Positions 36,401-45,519 of a DNA stretch of 64,000 nt are shown piece after piece (position 1 is the first letter of the stretch; the number at the start of each line of letters is the position of its first letter). The notes beneath the pieces were generated by a model. It saw only the letters and a list, made by a program, of their open reading frames with translations, ran no database searches and was not told where the DNA came from. This DNA comes from Trogon surrucura. Taxonomy: Eukaryota; Chordata; Aves; Trogoniformes; Trogonidae. The DNA is taken from positions 1,746,001 to 1,810,000 of the forward strand of contig CM036628.1 in NCBI GenBank assembly GCA_020746105.1, read 5' to 3'. A program made the position numbers and the translations under genes.

Positions 36401-39400
36401 AGGGCAGGGAGTGCCGGTTGCCAGGAGTCAGCCGCGAAATGTAAATCCTTAACCAGGCGTTTCTGCGAGCAGTGCCGGAGACAACCACCTTGGTGGGAAC
36501 TGATGAGATCTCAGGTGATGGCAGTGCTGGGAGCACTTGGGAAAGGAGGCCTTCAGCCTCCCGGTGTTGATCTAGAGAGCTAAAGTGAAGGCTAGGCTGC
36601 AGAGACTCTTCCTGAACCCATCACTTTGTTCTGTCACAGGCGGCGTCGGTGTTTTGCAGGCTTTTCAGGCTCAGAAATACCAATAGTCATTCAAAACGCG
36701 ATCAGAACACACGTTCCTGGCAGAGAGGTGCTGTGAGCAAATAGGGCAACGTTTTCCTAACCTTTTGTGGACTTTTCCCCCCCCTTCCTTTTTTGTTTCT
36801 CTTCTCCTTACAAGCTTGCAGGCACTGTGGCTGGAAGGGGGAAGAGCAGAACAGAAGACAAACTTGCTACAGTTTGCAGAGCTGAGACTCTCACGCTTCC
36901 TGAGCAGGTTCCTGCTGCGGCCAAGCCCAGTGCCCAGCACTCCTGAGCACGTTGTTGGCATTTCTGGGTGTTTTTGAGCACGCTGACCTCCCAGATTGTG
37001 CCTGGCAAAGCAGGGCAAACAGTCATGCTCAGTGGAGTCCTCTGGAGCACTCTCAGATGCTTCATAGTGGACGTTTATTTGTCTAGGTTGTTCCTCAGAG
37101 TGTTAAGTTTCAGATTTCCTTTCTCTCAGAGTCACCGTGGGCCTTGTTAAGCCTTTAGATTTTTGGCTCTCAAAAGTCAAATAGGGACTGTGAGATGGAG
37201 AGGGTAGTGTGGGATGTATCTGAATGTGGATCACATGTATGTGGATTGACTGAGGTGCCTTAAATAGATTTAGGCAGAAAAAACATCTCAGCTATGCTCA
37301 CAGTTTGAGTTTTTGAACTCGGGGAGGAAAAAAGTATCCCTTAGTCTGCCAGAGGCAAAAGAACAGTTTAACTGGGACAATAGTGGTGTGAGGTGGAGTT
37401 CAGCACCAGGGGAGGCAAAAGGGTGAGAGGAGCATGTTCTGTTGGTTTTGAACAAGGTAGCTGCATGTACTGGACATATTCCAGAAGGACTGTCAGAGCA
37501 GAAGCACTGAGACTGGCTACACGCCTGCTGCTGAGGTACTCCCTTGGCAAATGAACAGATTTTGTTAAACCCTCTGCCTTGAGAAGCGGGAGAAAGCCAC
37601 GATATTCAACGGTTTGTGAGCTATGTAATAGACAAATGGAGAAGGTTATTTCACTGTGGTTAAAAGCTGGGATCGGACTGCAGCTTGGGATCAGTGAGTG
37701 CAGCAGCTTCGTGTTACGGGCTTTGTCAGGAGCATCACGAATACCTCGGCCTGTTGATAGAGTAAGAGGTGACGGCTTTTGGTGGTGAGGATAGGATTCT
37801 ACAGCCCCGTAAACATGGCTCCTGGCTGTCCACAAGTCCCTGAGTGGTGCATTCCTCTGCCTCACTTCTCCTTTCTCTTCTTCAGTGATGACGAACGATA
37901 CCGCTACTACAGCCGAGAGCGCAGCTACGACTTTGAGCGCGACTACCGCCGGAGTCGAGATCGCAGCAGGGAGCGAGAGGATCGTCACCGAGAGCGCAGG
38001 CACAGAGACAAAGAGGAGAGCAGCAAGCATAAATCTTCGAGGCGGTAAGAGCTCTCTAGGGCTGAGCTGGGCCGTTGATGGAAACACACCTGAGCTGCAG
38101 CCAAGCAGCTTGATGCTCTCGGAGCAAACTGTCACCCTAGGTCGTGCTGGTTTCCTGTGACCTACTAATGTCCTGAGACACTCGGACAGGAGAAAATGCT
38201 CTCGGGCATGTACGTGGGCAGGAACAGAACTGTCTGCAACAGGGAGAGGGGTGCTCAGTGTTCCAAAGTTCTCAGCAGGGCAGCTGGCAGGTTGTCCAAC
38301 CAGCAAAAATTGCGGCACTGATTGACAAAGGGGAGGATGACCTGTGCTAAACATCACGTCAGAACAGCAGAGCTCCGCTGTTAAGATCAAGTACGCGCAG
38401 AGGAGAATGCAGAACCGTAACAGAAGCGTTAGCTTTCAGAAATACGTGTTCCTGTGTAGATGAGCTTTCATCAGCCTGTAATGCGAAATTTCCTTGTGGA
38501 GCAGGAGGCTGAGCACTGCATGGCCAGAGCTCTGTGCCCAGAGCTTCTGGTGGTGAGGTTGATGATGACCTGGACACTTTAGGACATTCTGCTCTGCTCC
38601 CAAAGTCCCAGCTTTTCTGGAGAAAATGTGTCTGCTACAGAGGCTCTTCCTACCAGAGCTCTCTGCTACAGTGTGACGGGTCTGCTCTCAGGTCCAAGGC
38701 AATGCTCGGTCGCTGTGTCGGTTCACATCCTGGTAATGACTGGAGCAGGCTTGGTCTTTTTGGTGCTTCAGCTTACTTCCCTTTAGATTAAATCCGTGTC
38801 AGCTCTGTAAGTAATTACCCTTATTTTCAAATTGGTGTCAGAAAAAACCCTTCCATAGTGACTGGAGGCAAAAGGTTGTTCTCGTCCTGAAGGAGACAAA
38901 TAAGTTTTCAAGAAAGGGCTGATTGCTGACGGGTTGGAAACAAAGTGGTGGGAAGAAAGGCCAGAACCATAATCAAAATTGAAAACAAAATGAATGGAAG
39001 CTGAGCTGATACCAGACTAACAAGCTCTGTTCAGGGTTATTTCTCAGCTTTCTCTACTCAGAGCTGAGATCTGGTGCTCGGCACCTGCCTGTGGGGACGG
39101 GATGGAATTCAAAGCAGTGTTGGAGTCTGCTTGAGAGCTCGATTTACAAAGCTGAGATTTGAGCCTGTTTAAGGCATTTTTAGGAAGACCGGATGGGTTT
39201 CGTTGCAGTTTCCAGTCTACTACAAATTCATCAGGCTGAAGGAAATCACTGACGTTAATATTTAAGAACAGTTGCATTGTTCAAGTGCCAACCACTGCTG
39301 CATTACTGTCCACAAGGTGGCTTAAGTGTGTTGAGGAGAGGCAGCAGCCTTCTTTTTCCTCCCCCTCCCACTTTAATGACTGTGAAACCATTTATTAAAC

Positions 39401-40308
39401 AAGTCAGAAAACTACTCAAAGCCAGGAGCTTTTCAGCCAGGGCTTCAGTGGTTCAGCCAGTTGGGTGTCTCTGCTGCTGAACTGGTGTCCTGGCTGTGGC
39501 AAGAATTTGTCTCTACACCTGCCTGAATGTCCCCACTTGCTTCTGGAAGACAGATCAGGATGAGGAGATGGAGGGGTTTTCAAGCACAAAGCCAGCCAAG
39601 TGCCAGGTGATTTATGCAGAAACGGGAGCAGGATCTGCCTCTCATGAGGAAACGTGCGTTTCTCTGGCTGCGTTGATTCCTTTCCTGCCTCTAGCCCAGG
39701 GATTTCCCCAAGATGTTCAGAGGAGTAGAAAGCTTCAAACGCCTCTCAGGTTTAGGACTCTCCCTTGTCTTGGCAGCCTCAGTGTTTCCCGTTGAAGCTG
39801 GAGATGTGGCAAAGTTGTTAGAGCTCCCTTAGGAGCGGGAAGGACACGGAGATGTTGCTCATAAAAACCATCCAGCGATCCTTCCGTCGGTAGCCTGTCT
39901 CGCGTGCCGCCTGCCCCGGCCGGGTGCTGACGCAGCGGGTGCCGTACAGCCGCCGCCTCCCACGGTTTGCATAACCTGCCCCCGGCTCAGCCCCACAGGG
40001 GTATCAGATCGGCCCAAATAAACACGAGGAAGCTTTTCTGCGGTGCCTTCAGCGCTTCTGAGCCGTCTCCCGTTGGTCCCGGATCAAAGTGCCCCATCCC
40101 TGCGCGTGCTGGAGGGCCGGCGCGTTCGGGTCTCCGCGGGGGCAGGCTCTGATGCAACTCTCTTCTCCCCTGCAGCAAGCAGCACGAGAGCGAGGAGGGC
40201 GAGAGTCACCGGCGTCACAAGCATAAAAAGAACAAGCGCAGCAAAGAGGAGAAGGAGGCCAGTGAGGACGGTGCCCAGGAGGGAGAGGAGCAGGACGCCA
40301 AGGAGTAG
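21307..40308 (+). CDS. FIP1L2: FIP1L2, FIP1-like pre-mRNA 3'-end processing factor (16 coding exons, 562 aa)
   Basis: Coding segments: 21307-21400, 22109-22148, 25029-25113, 25770-25876, 26937-26995, 28008-28118, 30229-30359, 31087-31211, 32150-32255, 33078-33276, 33705-33731, 34244-34301, 34833-34888, 35789-35987, 37886-38044, 40176-40308. Phases agree at all junctions, giving 562 codons plus stop. Order: acidic N-terminus with EEHWLYG; acidic SDSDSDDDD then [11 protein letters not shown] (about 80-105); Fip1 motif (about 133-193) with [16 protein letters not shown] and [25 protein letters not shown] and RRVEGRRR (about 255-275); proline-rich region (about 290-380); Arg-Glu/Arg-Asp repeats (about 420-520); basic-acidic tail. 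FIP1 is the CPSF subunit that binds poly(A) polymerase, CPSF30 and U-rich RNA in the nucleus (family knowledge). It differs from FIP1L1: no WDVHVHSD-like exon and no exon like the WQDRYGRAESPDLRR one before TIDVIG. Assignment as FIP1L2 rests on this divergence and on the CHIC1/LNX3 neighbours. The start has a strong Kozak context. Confidence 0.92.
22109..22148 (+). CDS. FIP1L2: FIP1L2 coding exon 2
   Basis: A 40-nt exon between TTTTGCAG and GTGAGT, encoding [13 protein letters not shown] and part of a Gly. It is required to keep frame between exons 1 and 3, and has no clear counterpart in FIP1L1. Confidence 0.75.
24758..24793. repeat. nested short inverted repeats in FIP1L2 intron 2
   Basis: CCACTGG at 24758-24764 pairs with CCAGTGG at 24769-24775 (4-base loop). 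Overlapping TGGCTGCC at 24762-24769 pairs with GGCAGCCA at 24786-24793. These are two mutually exclusive hairpins. Function is unknown. Confidence 0.5.
25029..25113 (+). CDS. FIP1L2: FIP1L2 coding exon 3
   Basis: An 85-nt exon between TTTACTAG and GTACGT, encoding [17 protein letters not shown] and NEDREMSQH. Polar and weakly conserved; supported mainly by frame and splice sites. Confidence 0.75.
25770..25876 (+). CDS. FIP1L2: FIP1L2 coding exon 4 (acidic segment, [11 protein letters not shown])
   Basis: Encodes [16 protein letters not shown] then [15 protein letters not shown], matching FIP1L1 [11 protein letters not shown] and VTIGDIKTGAP. The donor is GTACGT, phase 2. Confidence 0.94.
26937..26995 (+). 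CDS. FIP1L2: FIP1L2 coding exon 5
   Basis: Encodes [19 protein letters not shown], equivalent to FIP1L1 APVNLNIKTGGRVYG. The acceptor is CCATGTAG; the donor GTATCG is weak but frame-consistent. Confidence 0.9.
28008..28118 (+). CDS. FIP1L2: FIP1L2 coding exon 6 (Fip1 motif, first half)
   Basis: Encodes [18 protein letters not shown] followed by [14 protein letters not shown], the hallmark of the Fip1 motif. The donor is GTGGGG, phase 1. Confidence 0.97.
30229..30359 (+). CDS. FIP1L2: FIP1L2 coding exon 7 (Fip1 motif, second half)
   Basis: Encodes [20 protein letters not shown] then [11 protein letters not shown] and ends in ENKIT. The donor is GTAGGT, phase 0. Confidence 0.97.
31087..31211 (+). 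CDS. FIP1L2: FIP1L2 coding exon 8
   Basis: Starts [12 protein letters not shown], like FIP1L1 [12 protein letters not shown], then diverges ([18 protein letters not shown]) and ends AGPPPN plus part of an Arg codon. Confidence 0.93.
32150..32255 (+). CDS. FIP1L2: FIP1L2 coding exon 9
   Basis: Encodes [20 protein letters not shown], corresponding to FIP1L1 AIDVIGQTITISRVEGRRR. The acceptor is TGTACCAG and the donor GTAAAT. Confidence 0.96.
33078..33276 (+). CDS. FIP1L2: FIP1L2 coding exon 10 (Gln/Pro-rich)
   Basis: Encodes [10 protein letters not shown] followed by Gln-Pro repeats and poly-Pro blocks ([12 protein letters not shown]). It aligns with the proline-rich region of FIP1L1 starting VLS. 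The donor is GTATGT, phase 1. Confidence 0.93.
33705..33731 (+). CDS. FIP1L2: FIP1L2 coding exon 11 (27-nt microexon)
   Basis: A symmetric phase-1 microexon between TTCCATAG and GTAGGT, encoding LPPPGPIP plus split Gly codons. It could be skipped without a frame change. Confidence 0.85.
34244..34301 (+). CDS. FIP1L2: FIP1L2 coding exon 12
   Basis: Encodes [18 protein letters not shown], matching FIP1L1 PPPSLIPTIE. The donor is GTAAGA, phase 2. Confidence 0.93.
34833..34888 (+). CDS. FIP1L2: FIP1L2 coding exon 13
   Basis: Encodes [18 protein letters not shown]. The acceptor is CTCCAAAG and the donor GTGAGC, phase 1. It stands where FIP1L1 has SSGYDSRSARAFPYGN. Confidence 0.85.
35789..35987 (+). 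CDS. FIP1L2: FIP1L2 coding exon 14 (Arg/Glu repeats)
   Basis: Encodes [20 protein letters not shown], then a Ser run, WEYSGS, and a purine-rich Arg-Glu/Arg-Asp repeat ending [11 protein letters not shown]1L1 has the matching WDYYARRE and RDRERDRD block. The donor is GTGAGT. Confidence 0.94.
35988..40175 (+). other. FIP1L2 introns 14-15
   Basis: Intron 14 (35988-37885) and intron 15 (38045-40175). The latter becomes CpG-rich at about 39890-40170 just before the last exon. A 340-codon minus-strand open frame at 37368-38390 runs over exon 15 and is judged a shadow. Confidence 0.6.
37886..38044 (+). CDS. FIP1L2: FIP1L2 coding exon 15
   Basis: Encodes [20 protein letters not shown] then [12 protein letters not shown] and KHKSSR, closely matching FIP1L1 [20 protein letters not shown]. 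The acceptor is CTTCTTCAG and the donor GTAAGA. Confidence 0.96.
40176..40308 (+). CDS. FIP1L2: FIP1L2 terminal coding exon 16
   Basis: Encodes [20 protein letters not shown] then RSKEEKE and an acidic tail ending QDAKE, with stop TAG at 40306-40308. FIP1L1 has [20 protein letters not shown] at the same place. Confidence 0.96.
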
Positions 40309-41325
40309 CGCAGGCCCGCCGGCAGCCCGCGGCAGGAACCCGCTCCTTTTGAACCAGCGTGGCATTGGTGATGTTTTCTTTTGGGGGGTTGATTATTTTT
40401 TACTTCGATTTTTTTGGGTTTTTTTGTCCTTTCAGAGGGAAGAGAGGCTGACTCTGGGTGAGCAGTGGAGCATGTGGCAGCGATTTGAGAGCTGAGGCTG
40501 CACGTGCAGTTAAACTGTTTGGGGTTTTTTTCCTTTTTTTTTTTTTTTTCTTTTGATACGAGACAAACTCCAGCAGTACTAGTATACGAAGCACTGAGCT
40601 ACTCTACTCGTAAACATCCCTAGGGAGAACTTTGTTGTATCAGATCCTATGGTTTCTGATGGAAGATGGCTTCAGCTGAAACTAATGCATTTAGGTAATA
40701 GTTTTTGTTTATTTTTTGTCATCATCATTCCTTTTTTTTTGCAAAGTAGGACAGTAAGTGCGACTTGAAGTTTATTGTCCAAAGAGAAGTGCGATTTAGA
40801 TCCTGAGAGCCAGCTTAGAGTCTGGCTTCTAGTATTGAGAAGTCTCCTCCCCAGATCAATGTCTTTATCGCTACGAAAACACCTTCTGACTTGGTCCGTG
40901 GCCAGCTGGGCAGCGCGTGAGGAGGAACTGCTTTTCCTGGTGGGTCACGGGGTCCTGCTTTGGTCTGACAGCTTCGAGAAGCTGTCGCATGTGTTTACAC
41001 AGAGCGTGCAAAGACTCCAAGCCTAGTGCTTTTTTATTTTATTTTTTTTTTTATTCATTGCAAAAATAGTTCTTTCACATATGCCACCTGCAAGTGGGAA
41101 ATCAATGGAAGACCCGTAGTAAGAGCACGAGTTTCTCTTGGGTTAGTTTTGACTAACTTGTGTTGTGTTTTTTTTTTTTTATTTACTAAGAGTCGAGTTG
41201 AATAATCTAGTGCAGTAGAGAACGTGAGGTCCCACCTAGCAGTTTGCCCTCAGTGGGGTTGGCTTATTTCTATTTGGTTATCATCAACACTCCTGTGCAA
41301 AGCATTCCTTCCCCCGAGATCTCAA

Positions 41326-41331
41326 AATAAA
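41326..41331 (+). terminator. candidate polyadenylation signal of FIP1L2
   Basis: AATAAA 1.0 kb after the FIP1L2 stop, the first canonical hexamer in the sense direction. A second lies at 42527-42532. Confidence 0.5.
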
Positions 41332-42526
41332 TTCGGTCAAATTCCAAAGTTGGTTTGGACTTAGTACTCGTTGGAGAGGGTCACAACACAGAAGTTTCTG
41401 GGCGGGAAGAACAGGGGAAGTAATTTTGAGGGTTTTTTGCTACGTCTGGTGCTTAGTATGTGCTGCACTTCTGTTTGTGTGAGTCCACAAGTGTCTCGTT
41501 TTTAAGTATCTTCCACTACTTGACTTGTTATTTAAAAACTGTCTTTAAATCTTTGCCCTGAAACAATGTGGTTCTGAAATGTTACATAATTTTTTCTTTT
41601 TTTTGGTACTGTAATCTTGCAAGCCCGACTGTGGTGTGAAGCTTACAGCCTTAGCGACCTGAGCCAGTACAGCACGATGGTCACAGCTGATGCGCCGTGT
41701 CGGTGCATTTGATGAGTTGTTAACTGCAAAACCTGCGGGGAGAAGAAAAAAGAGTGGGTTTTTTTTTGTTTTTTTGTTGTTCGTGGGATGAACTCGCTTT
41801 TGTTCCGTTGTGGTGCAGGCAGAGGATGAATCGAAACAAAACCAGTGACAAGGACTCAGGAGTGGTTGGTACGTGCTCCATGGAAACACACTTGCCTGTC
41901 CTGCGGTGCCACACGTCTCCCCGTCTGCTTCTTGAGCCCGAGCTTGCTTGTACAGCCTGGGAGGGTCGAGTGGGAGAGGGACCCAGCACCCTCACCTGTG
42001 CCTCTATAGCTAGTCTCTAGTCTCTTATGAGAATTATGAAATCTGGTACATTTTTTTCCCAGACCACGAACTCTGAAATTGCTAGGGCAGCCAGCACCCA
42101 AGGCAAGGACAGGCAGTGCCTCCCAGCCCACTCTGAGCTGGTTTTTACCCGTCCTGAATCGGGGAAAAATGCTCGTAACCGAGTTTGCCACTGAGGTAAG
42201 TCGAGGGTCTGGCCCCCGGTCAGGAGCGTTTCATCTGGTTGTGTGCGCTAAGCTCTTCGGTGCCTGCTCCCCTGGCCTCTTGCTCTGTGGAGAAGCTGCT
42301 CACCCTGCACCCAGGCACAAATTAAGGGTGGCCCCATCAGTCTGTGACTCCCTCTGCCCACCCAGGCTCATGGGTGCCATGGTGGGAGAGGGGCCGGGGA
42401 GTCAGTGCTGCAGCTTCCTCTTGTGTTTTTGGAACATTTTTTACAGACGGACCCAAGCCCTTCACTGGTGTTAGCGGGCAGCTGTGAATCGAAGGGAAAC
42501 AGTTTGAAATGGTTTGATTTTAATGA

Positions 42527-42532
42527 AATAAA
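42527..42532 (+). terminator. second candidate polyadenylation signal of FIP1L2
   Basis: AATAAA about 2.2 kb after the stop, in an AT-rich stretch just before a return to GC-rich sequence. Confidence 0.35.
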
Positions 42533-43755
42533 TAGAGGTGGAATGTTTGCCTTTAATGTATTAGGGAAGTCTAAAGGTGGAGTTTTGGAAATAATCTTCA
42601 CTTGCAGCAGGTAACTACTGCAGGTTCCGTGGTCGTGTTCCCTGGGGACGCTGAGTGGTGACTAATAATTCTCAGAGGAGAGGCCCGTTCTTGGGGTGGT
42701 GGCATCACGACCTGTGCTGGACCAAAGCTGGAGGTGAGAAGCGGGCCCGTGCGCTGCCGAGCGCCCGAAGCCCCAGAGGCCGAGCATCGCCGCGAGGGTG
42801 AACTTCAGCCGGAGCCGGGCGCTTGCACAAATCTTACACAAGTGCCAGACGGCTTTAATGCACTGTGAGGCATCTTGAGGAACCTCTGGCAAAGCCCTTC
42901 AGCTCCCGCCGGCACAGAATAGGCACAGCGTGAAGGAGAGGGAGAGGTGAGCTTCCTCACAGTTGGGCAGCAGCAGGCAGGGCCACAGCCGACAGGGATT
43001 TACTTTTGTTTGTTGTTGGGTTTTTTCCCCCCAGCTCTAGCCGTAGCGCGTTTGAGGATAGTCTGGCTCCTTCCCTGGGAGAAGCAGCAGTCACTGACCT
43101 TGTTTTCTGCCTCACACCGTTGGTTTCTTTGGCAAGTGTCTGTTGTTGAGGTGGCCCATTCAGGGGGTGTTACCTGATACACCAGAAAGGTTGGGAAAAA
43201 AAAACAACAAACCACCTCCAATCCACATTTCTCAGTGATATTGAAATAATTTATAAAGGCATCAAAACAAATTCAACATCTATTACCAAGCTGTTCTTGG
43301 AAACAATATTTAAATTACATTTTGGTGAAGCTGAAGGCACCTTGAAACGAGATGGAGCAACAGTAAAAACCGTGCTGCCTTCTGCAGCATCTTCTCCCCT
43401 TAAAGCTGTTTGACCACCCACTGCACGGCTCCTTCCTGCTGTGCTTTATACGAGGGACCTGCGGTCCTGCTCAGTAGGAATCGCCCTCTCTAAATATTTA
43501 CTGTTCCATCCCAGGCCCAGATTCTGCACAGTGATTGGAAACTCCTTTGATTCTGCTATACCCGAGCTGGCCTCTTTTGTAAGGGCGCAGCTGAAAACAG
43601 CGTAAGATCTCGCTGCAGCCTGGTTGGATAAAGATCTGTCGTTCCTGCTGCTGATTTGCTAAAAAAAGAAAAAGGAGGGAATTGCTTCATGTCCAGTCTG
43701 CAGGTCGGGACTTAGCAACTTGTAGGTCAAACCAGCCCACCATGGCTTCAGTTCC

Positions 43756-43761
43756 TTTATT
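43756..43761 (-). terminator. candidate polyadenylation signal of LNX3
   Basis: TTTATT on the + strand is AATAAA on the coding strand of LNX3, 1.6 kb beyond its stop. An ATTAAA variant closer to the stop lies at 45143-45148. Confidence 0.35.
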
Positions 43762-45383
43762 CTAAACTCTAGACAGCGGATTTGAACTGAAGCCGAACAG
43801 GGGGCTTCTGGAGGCAGCGTCTTTCTTACGCTCGGCGCAGCGTGGCTGAGGCAGCCCACGAGCCCCTGGGCTTTCCCTGAGCCAGACAGAACCGCAGGAG
43901 CTCACCTCACATGCCCGACAGTGCCGAGGCTGTGTCGGCTCCATCCTCCTCCCCCTGCCTTAACTCTGCACCTGATCGCCGGGAAAATGATAAAAGACAT
44001 TTCTCGTAACAAACTCGTTCTCTCAGTTGTCTCCCTTCTGGGGGAGAAGCTGCTCGTTTCATTGACCAGGGGAACCAAGCTGAGGAAAGGGATGAACATT
44101 AAACAGTTTTCTCTGGCTGCTGTGCCAGGTGCACTCGGCCTCTTAACCAAACCAGCAGGAGTTTCATAGAGGCTCCAAAGGAGGCCAAGAACCCCCCTCG
44201 TTCCAATCTGAAAACCCCACAAAGGAGCTGTAAGCATCGATGCACATGAGCTCGGAACACAACACACGACTCCTTTGTCAAGGAACAAAGTAGCGGGTAC
44301 GAGGAGTCTCGTGCGTACCTGTTGCGTGGGGTGTAACTGCCCGGCGAGCCAGCCGCTTGCTTCCATAAACGTGACGGCCCGAGCGAGCCGCCTCGCAGCT
44401 CGTCGTGCTGAGCAGCCCGCTGGGCTCTGCCCTGGAGCCAGGACCTCCCAAGGTTGCTCCTCGAGGCTGAAAGAGCTTTCACCACCAGCAGATCCTTGGT
44501 AAGCGACTGACATCGCGCATTCCCGTTTTGTTTTTATGGTAACTTTGATTTGCGCCTCGGTAACTTTGAGTCACTGCCACAGCCTTTGCGCAGGGAGAGT
44601 AACCCTGCCCTTGAACTTTAACAAAGTCACTTTTAAAACACCGTATTTCACTGAAACCACTTTTGCCGATACCTTTGACACCGGTCTAAAGTCTAAATCA
44701 CGACAAATCAGCATGGTCAGCAGGATCCTAAATCGTGATTCACAACAGCTTCCTGGCGATGGGACCTTCATAGCGGTCACCACAGCTCCATCCTGCTGCC
44801 CCAGCAGCTCTCCAGCTCTCTGCTGTGGGAGTTACAATTATTTAACACATAAACACATCCGTTAGGTTTCAGGAATCTCAAAGTATCAAGCCAGGGAGCA
44901 GGGAGGGCTATAGGAACTCTTACTTGGGTCCCCATCCTTACAGCTTTGCTAGTGGCTTTTAAAAGCACACACAAAGTGCCTCAGTGTCCAAGAGGGGCAG
45001 TCGGGGAGCACAACTGTTAAACTCCTGGGGGACACGGGGCAGGCGTGCCTGTTTTAACCTCTTTGAGGAAGTGCCTCAAAGGCAATTTTTGTAGAGAAAC
45101 TCTCAGAAAAAGCTTTCTCTGCTACACCAATCCTAAAGAGCTTTAATGAGCCCGGGGAGCTACAACCACCGTTCGGCTTAACCGCTACTTAGCATCCAAC
45201 AACCAAATTTTGTTGATAATCTCAGCACAGTAAAGAAATGTTTTCTTGCAGAAGGAAGCTAAAAGTCTTCCGTGGCAGTACGCTGCGTCCCAGTCCAGCA
45301 GGCCCTTGGTTCATCTGTCCCAGGTTTAGTTTCGTGGGGCGGCCAGCCCGTCCCTGGCACGGGGGGTGGTTCTGTGCCCGCCT

Positions 45384-45519
45384 TCACACGAGGCTTCCCG
45401 GCCAGGACACCACCGTGAGCGTCACTTTGTTCCTTTGCTCCTTCAGCATCGGGATCAGTTCCGAGTTGCTCATTCCTATCGCTGGCACTCCGTTTACCGC
45501 CACTATTTCATCTCCGCAC
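45384..45519 (-). CDS. LNX3: LNX3 terminal coding exon 9 (end of PDZ4)
   Basis: Encodes [40 protein letters not shown] and GSLV, with stop TGA at 45386-45384. LNX2 ends [19 protein letters not shown]. The acceptor is TTCTGATCAG. Confidence 0.96.

Larger units (their letters stand above)
40309..45383. other. tail-to-tail 3'UTR/intergenic interval between FIP1L2 and LNX3
   Basis: A 5.1-kb interval between two converging stop codons. Plus-strand AATAAA hexamers at 41326-41331 and 42527-42532 could end FIP1L2. A minus-strand AATAAA (TTTATT at 43756-43761) could end LNX3. T-rich runs occur at 40530-40549, 41036-41055 and 41168-41181. CpG-rich patches lie at about 42740-42830 and 44330-44470. No coding exon was recognised. 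Confidence 0.55.

Noticed and set aside
37368..38390. 340-codon minus-strand open frame
   Set aside because: It lies antisense over FIP1L2 exon 15 and its introns, has no domain or family resemblance, and the opposite strand codes convincingly for FIP1.
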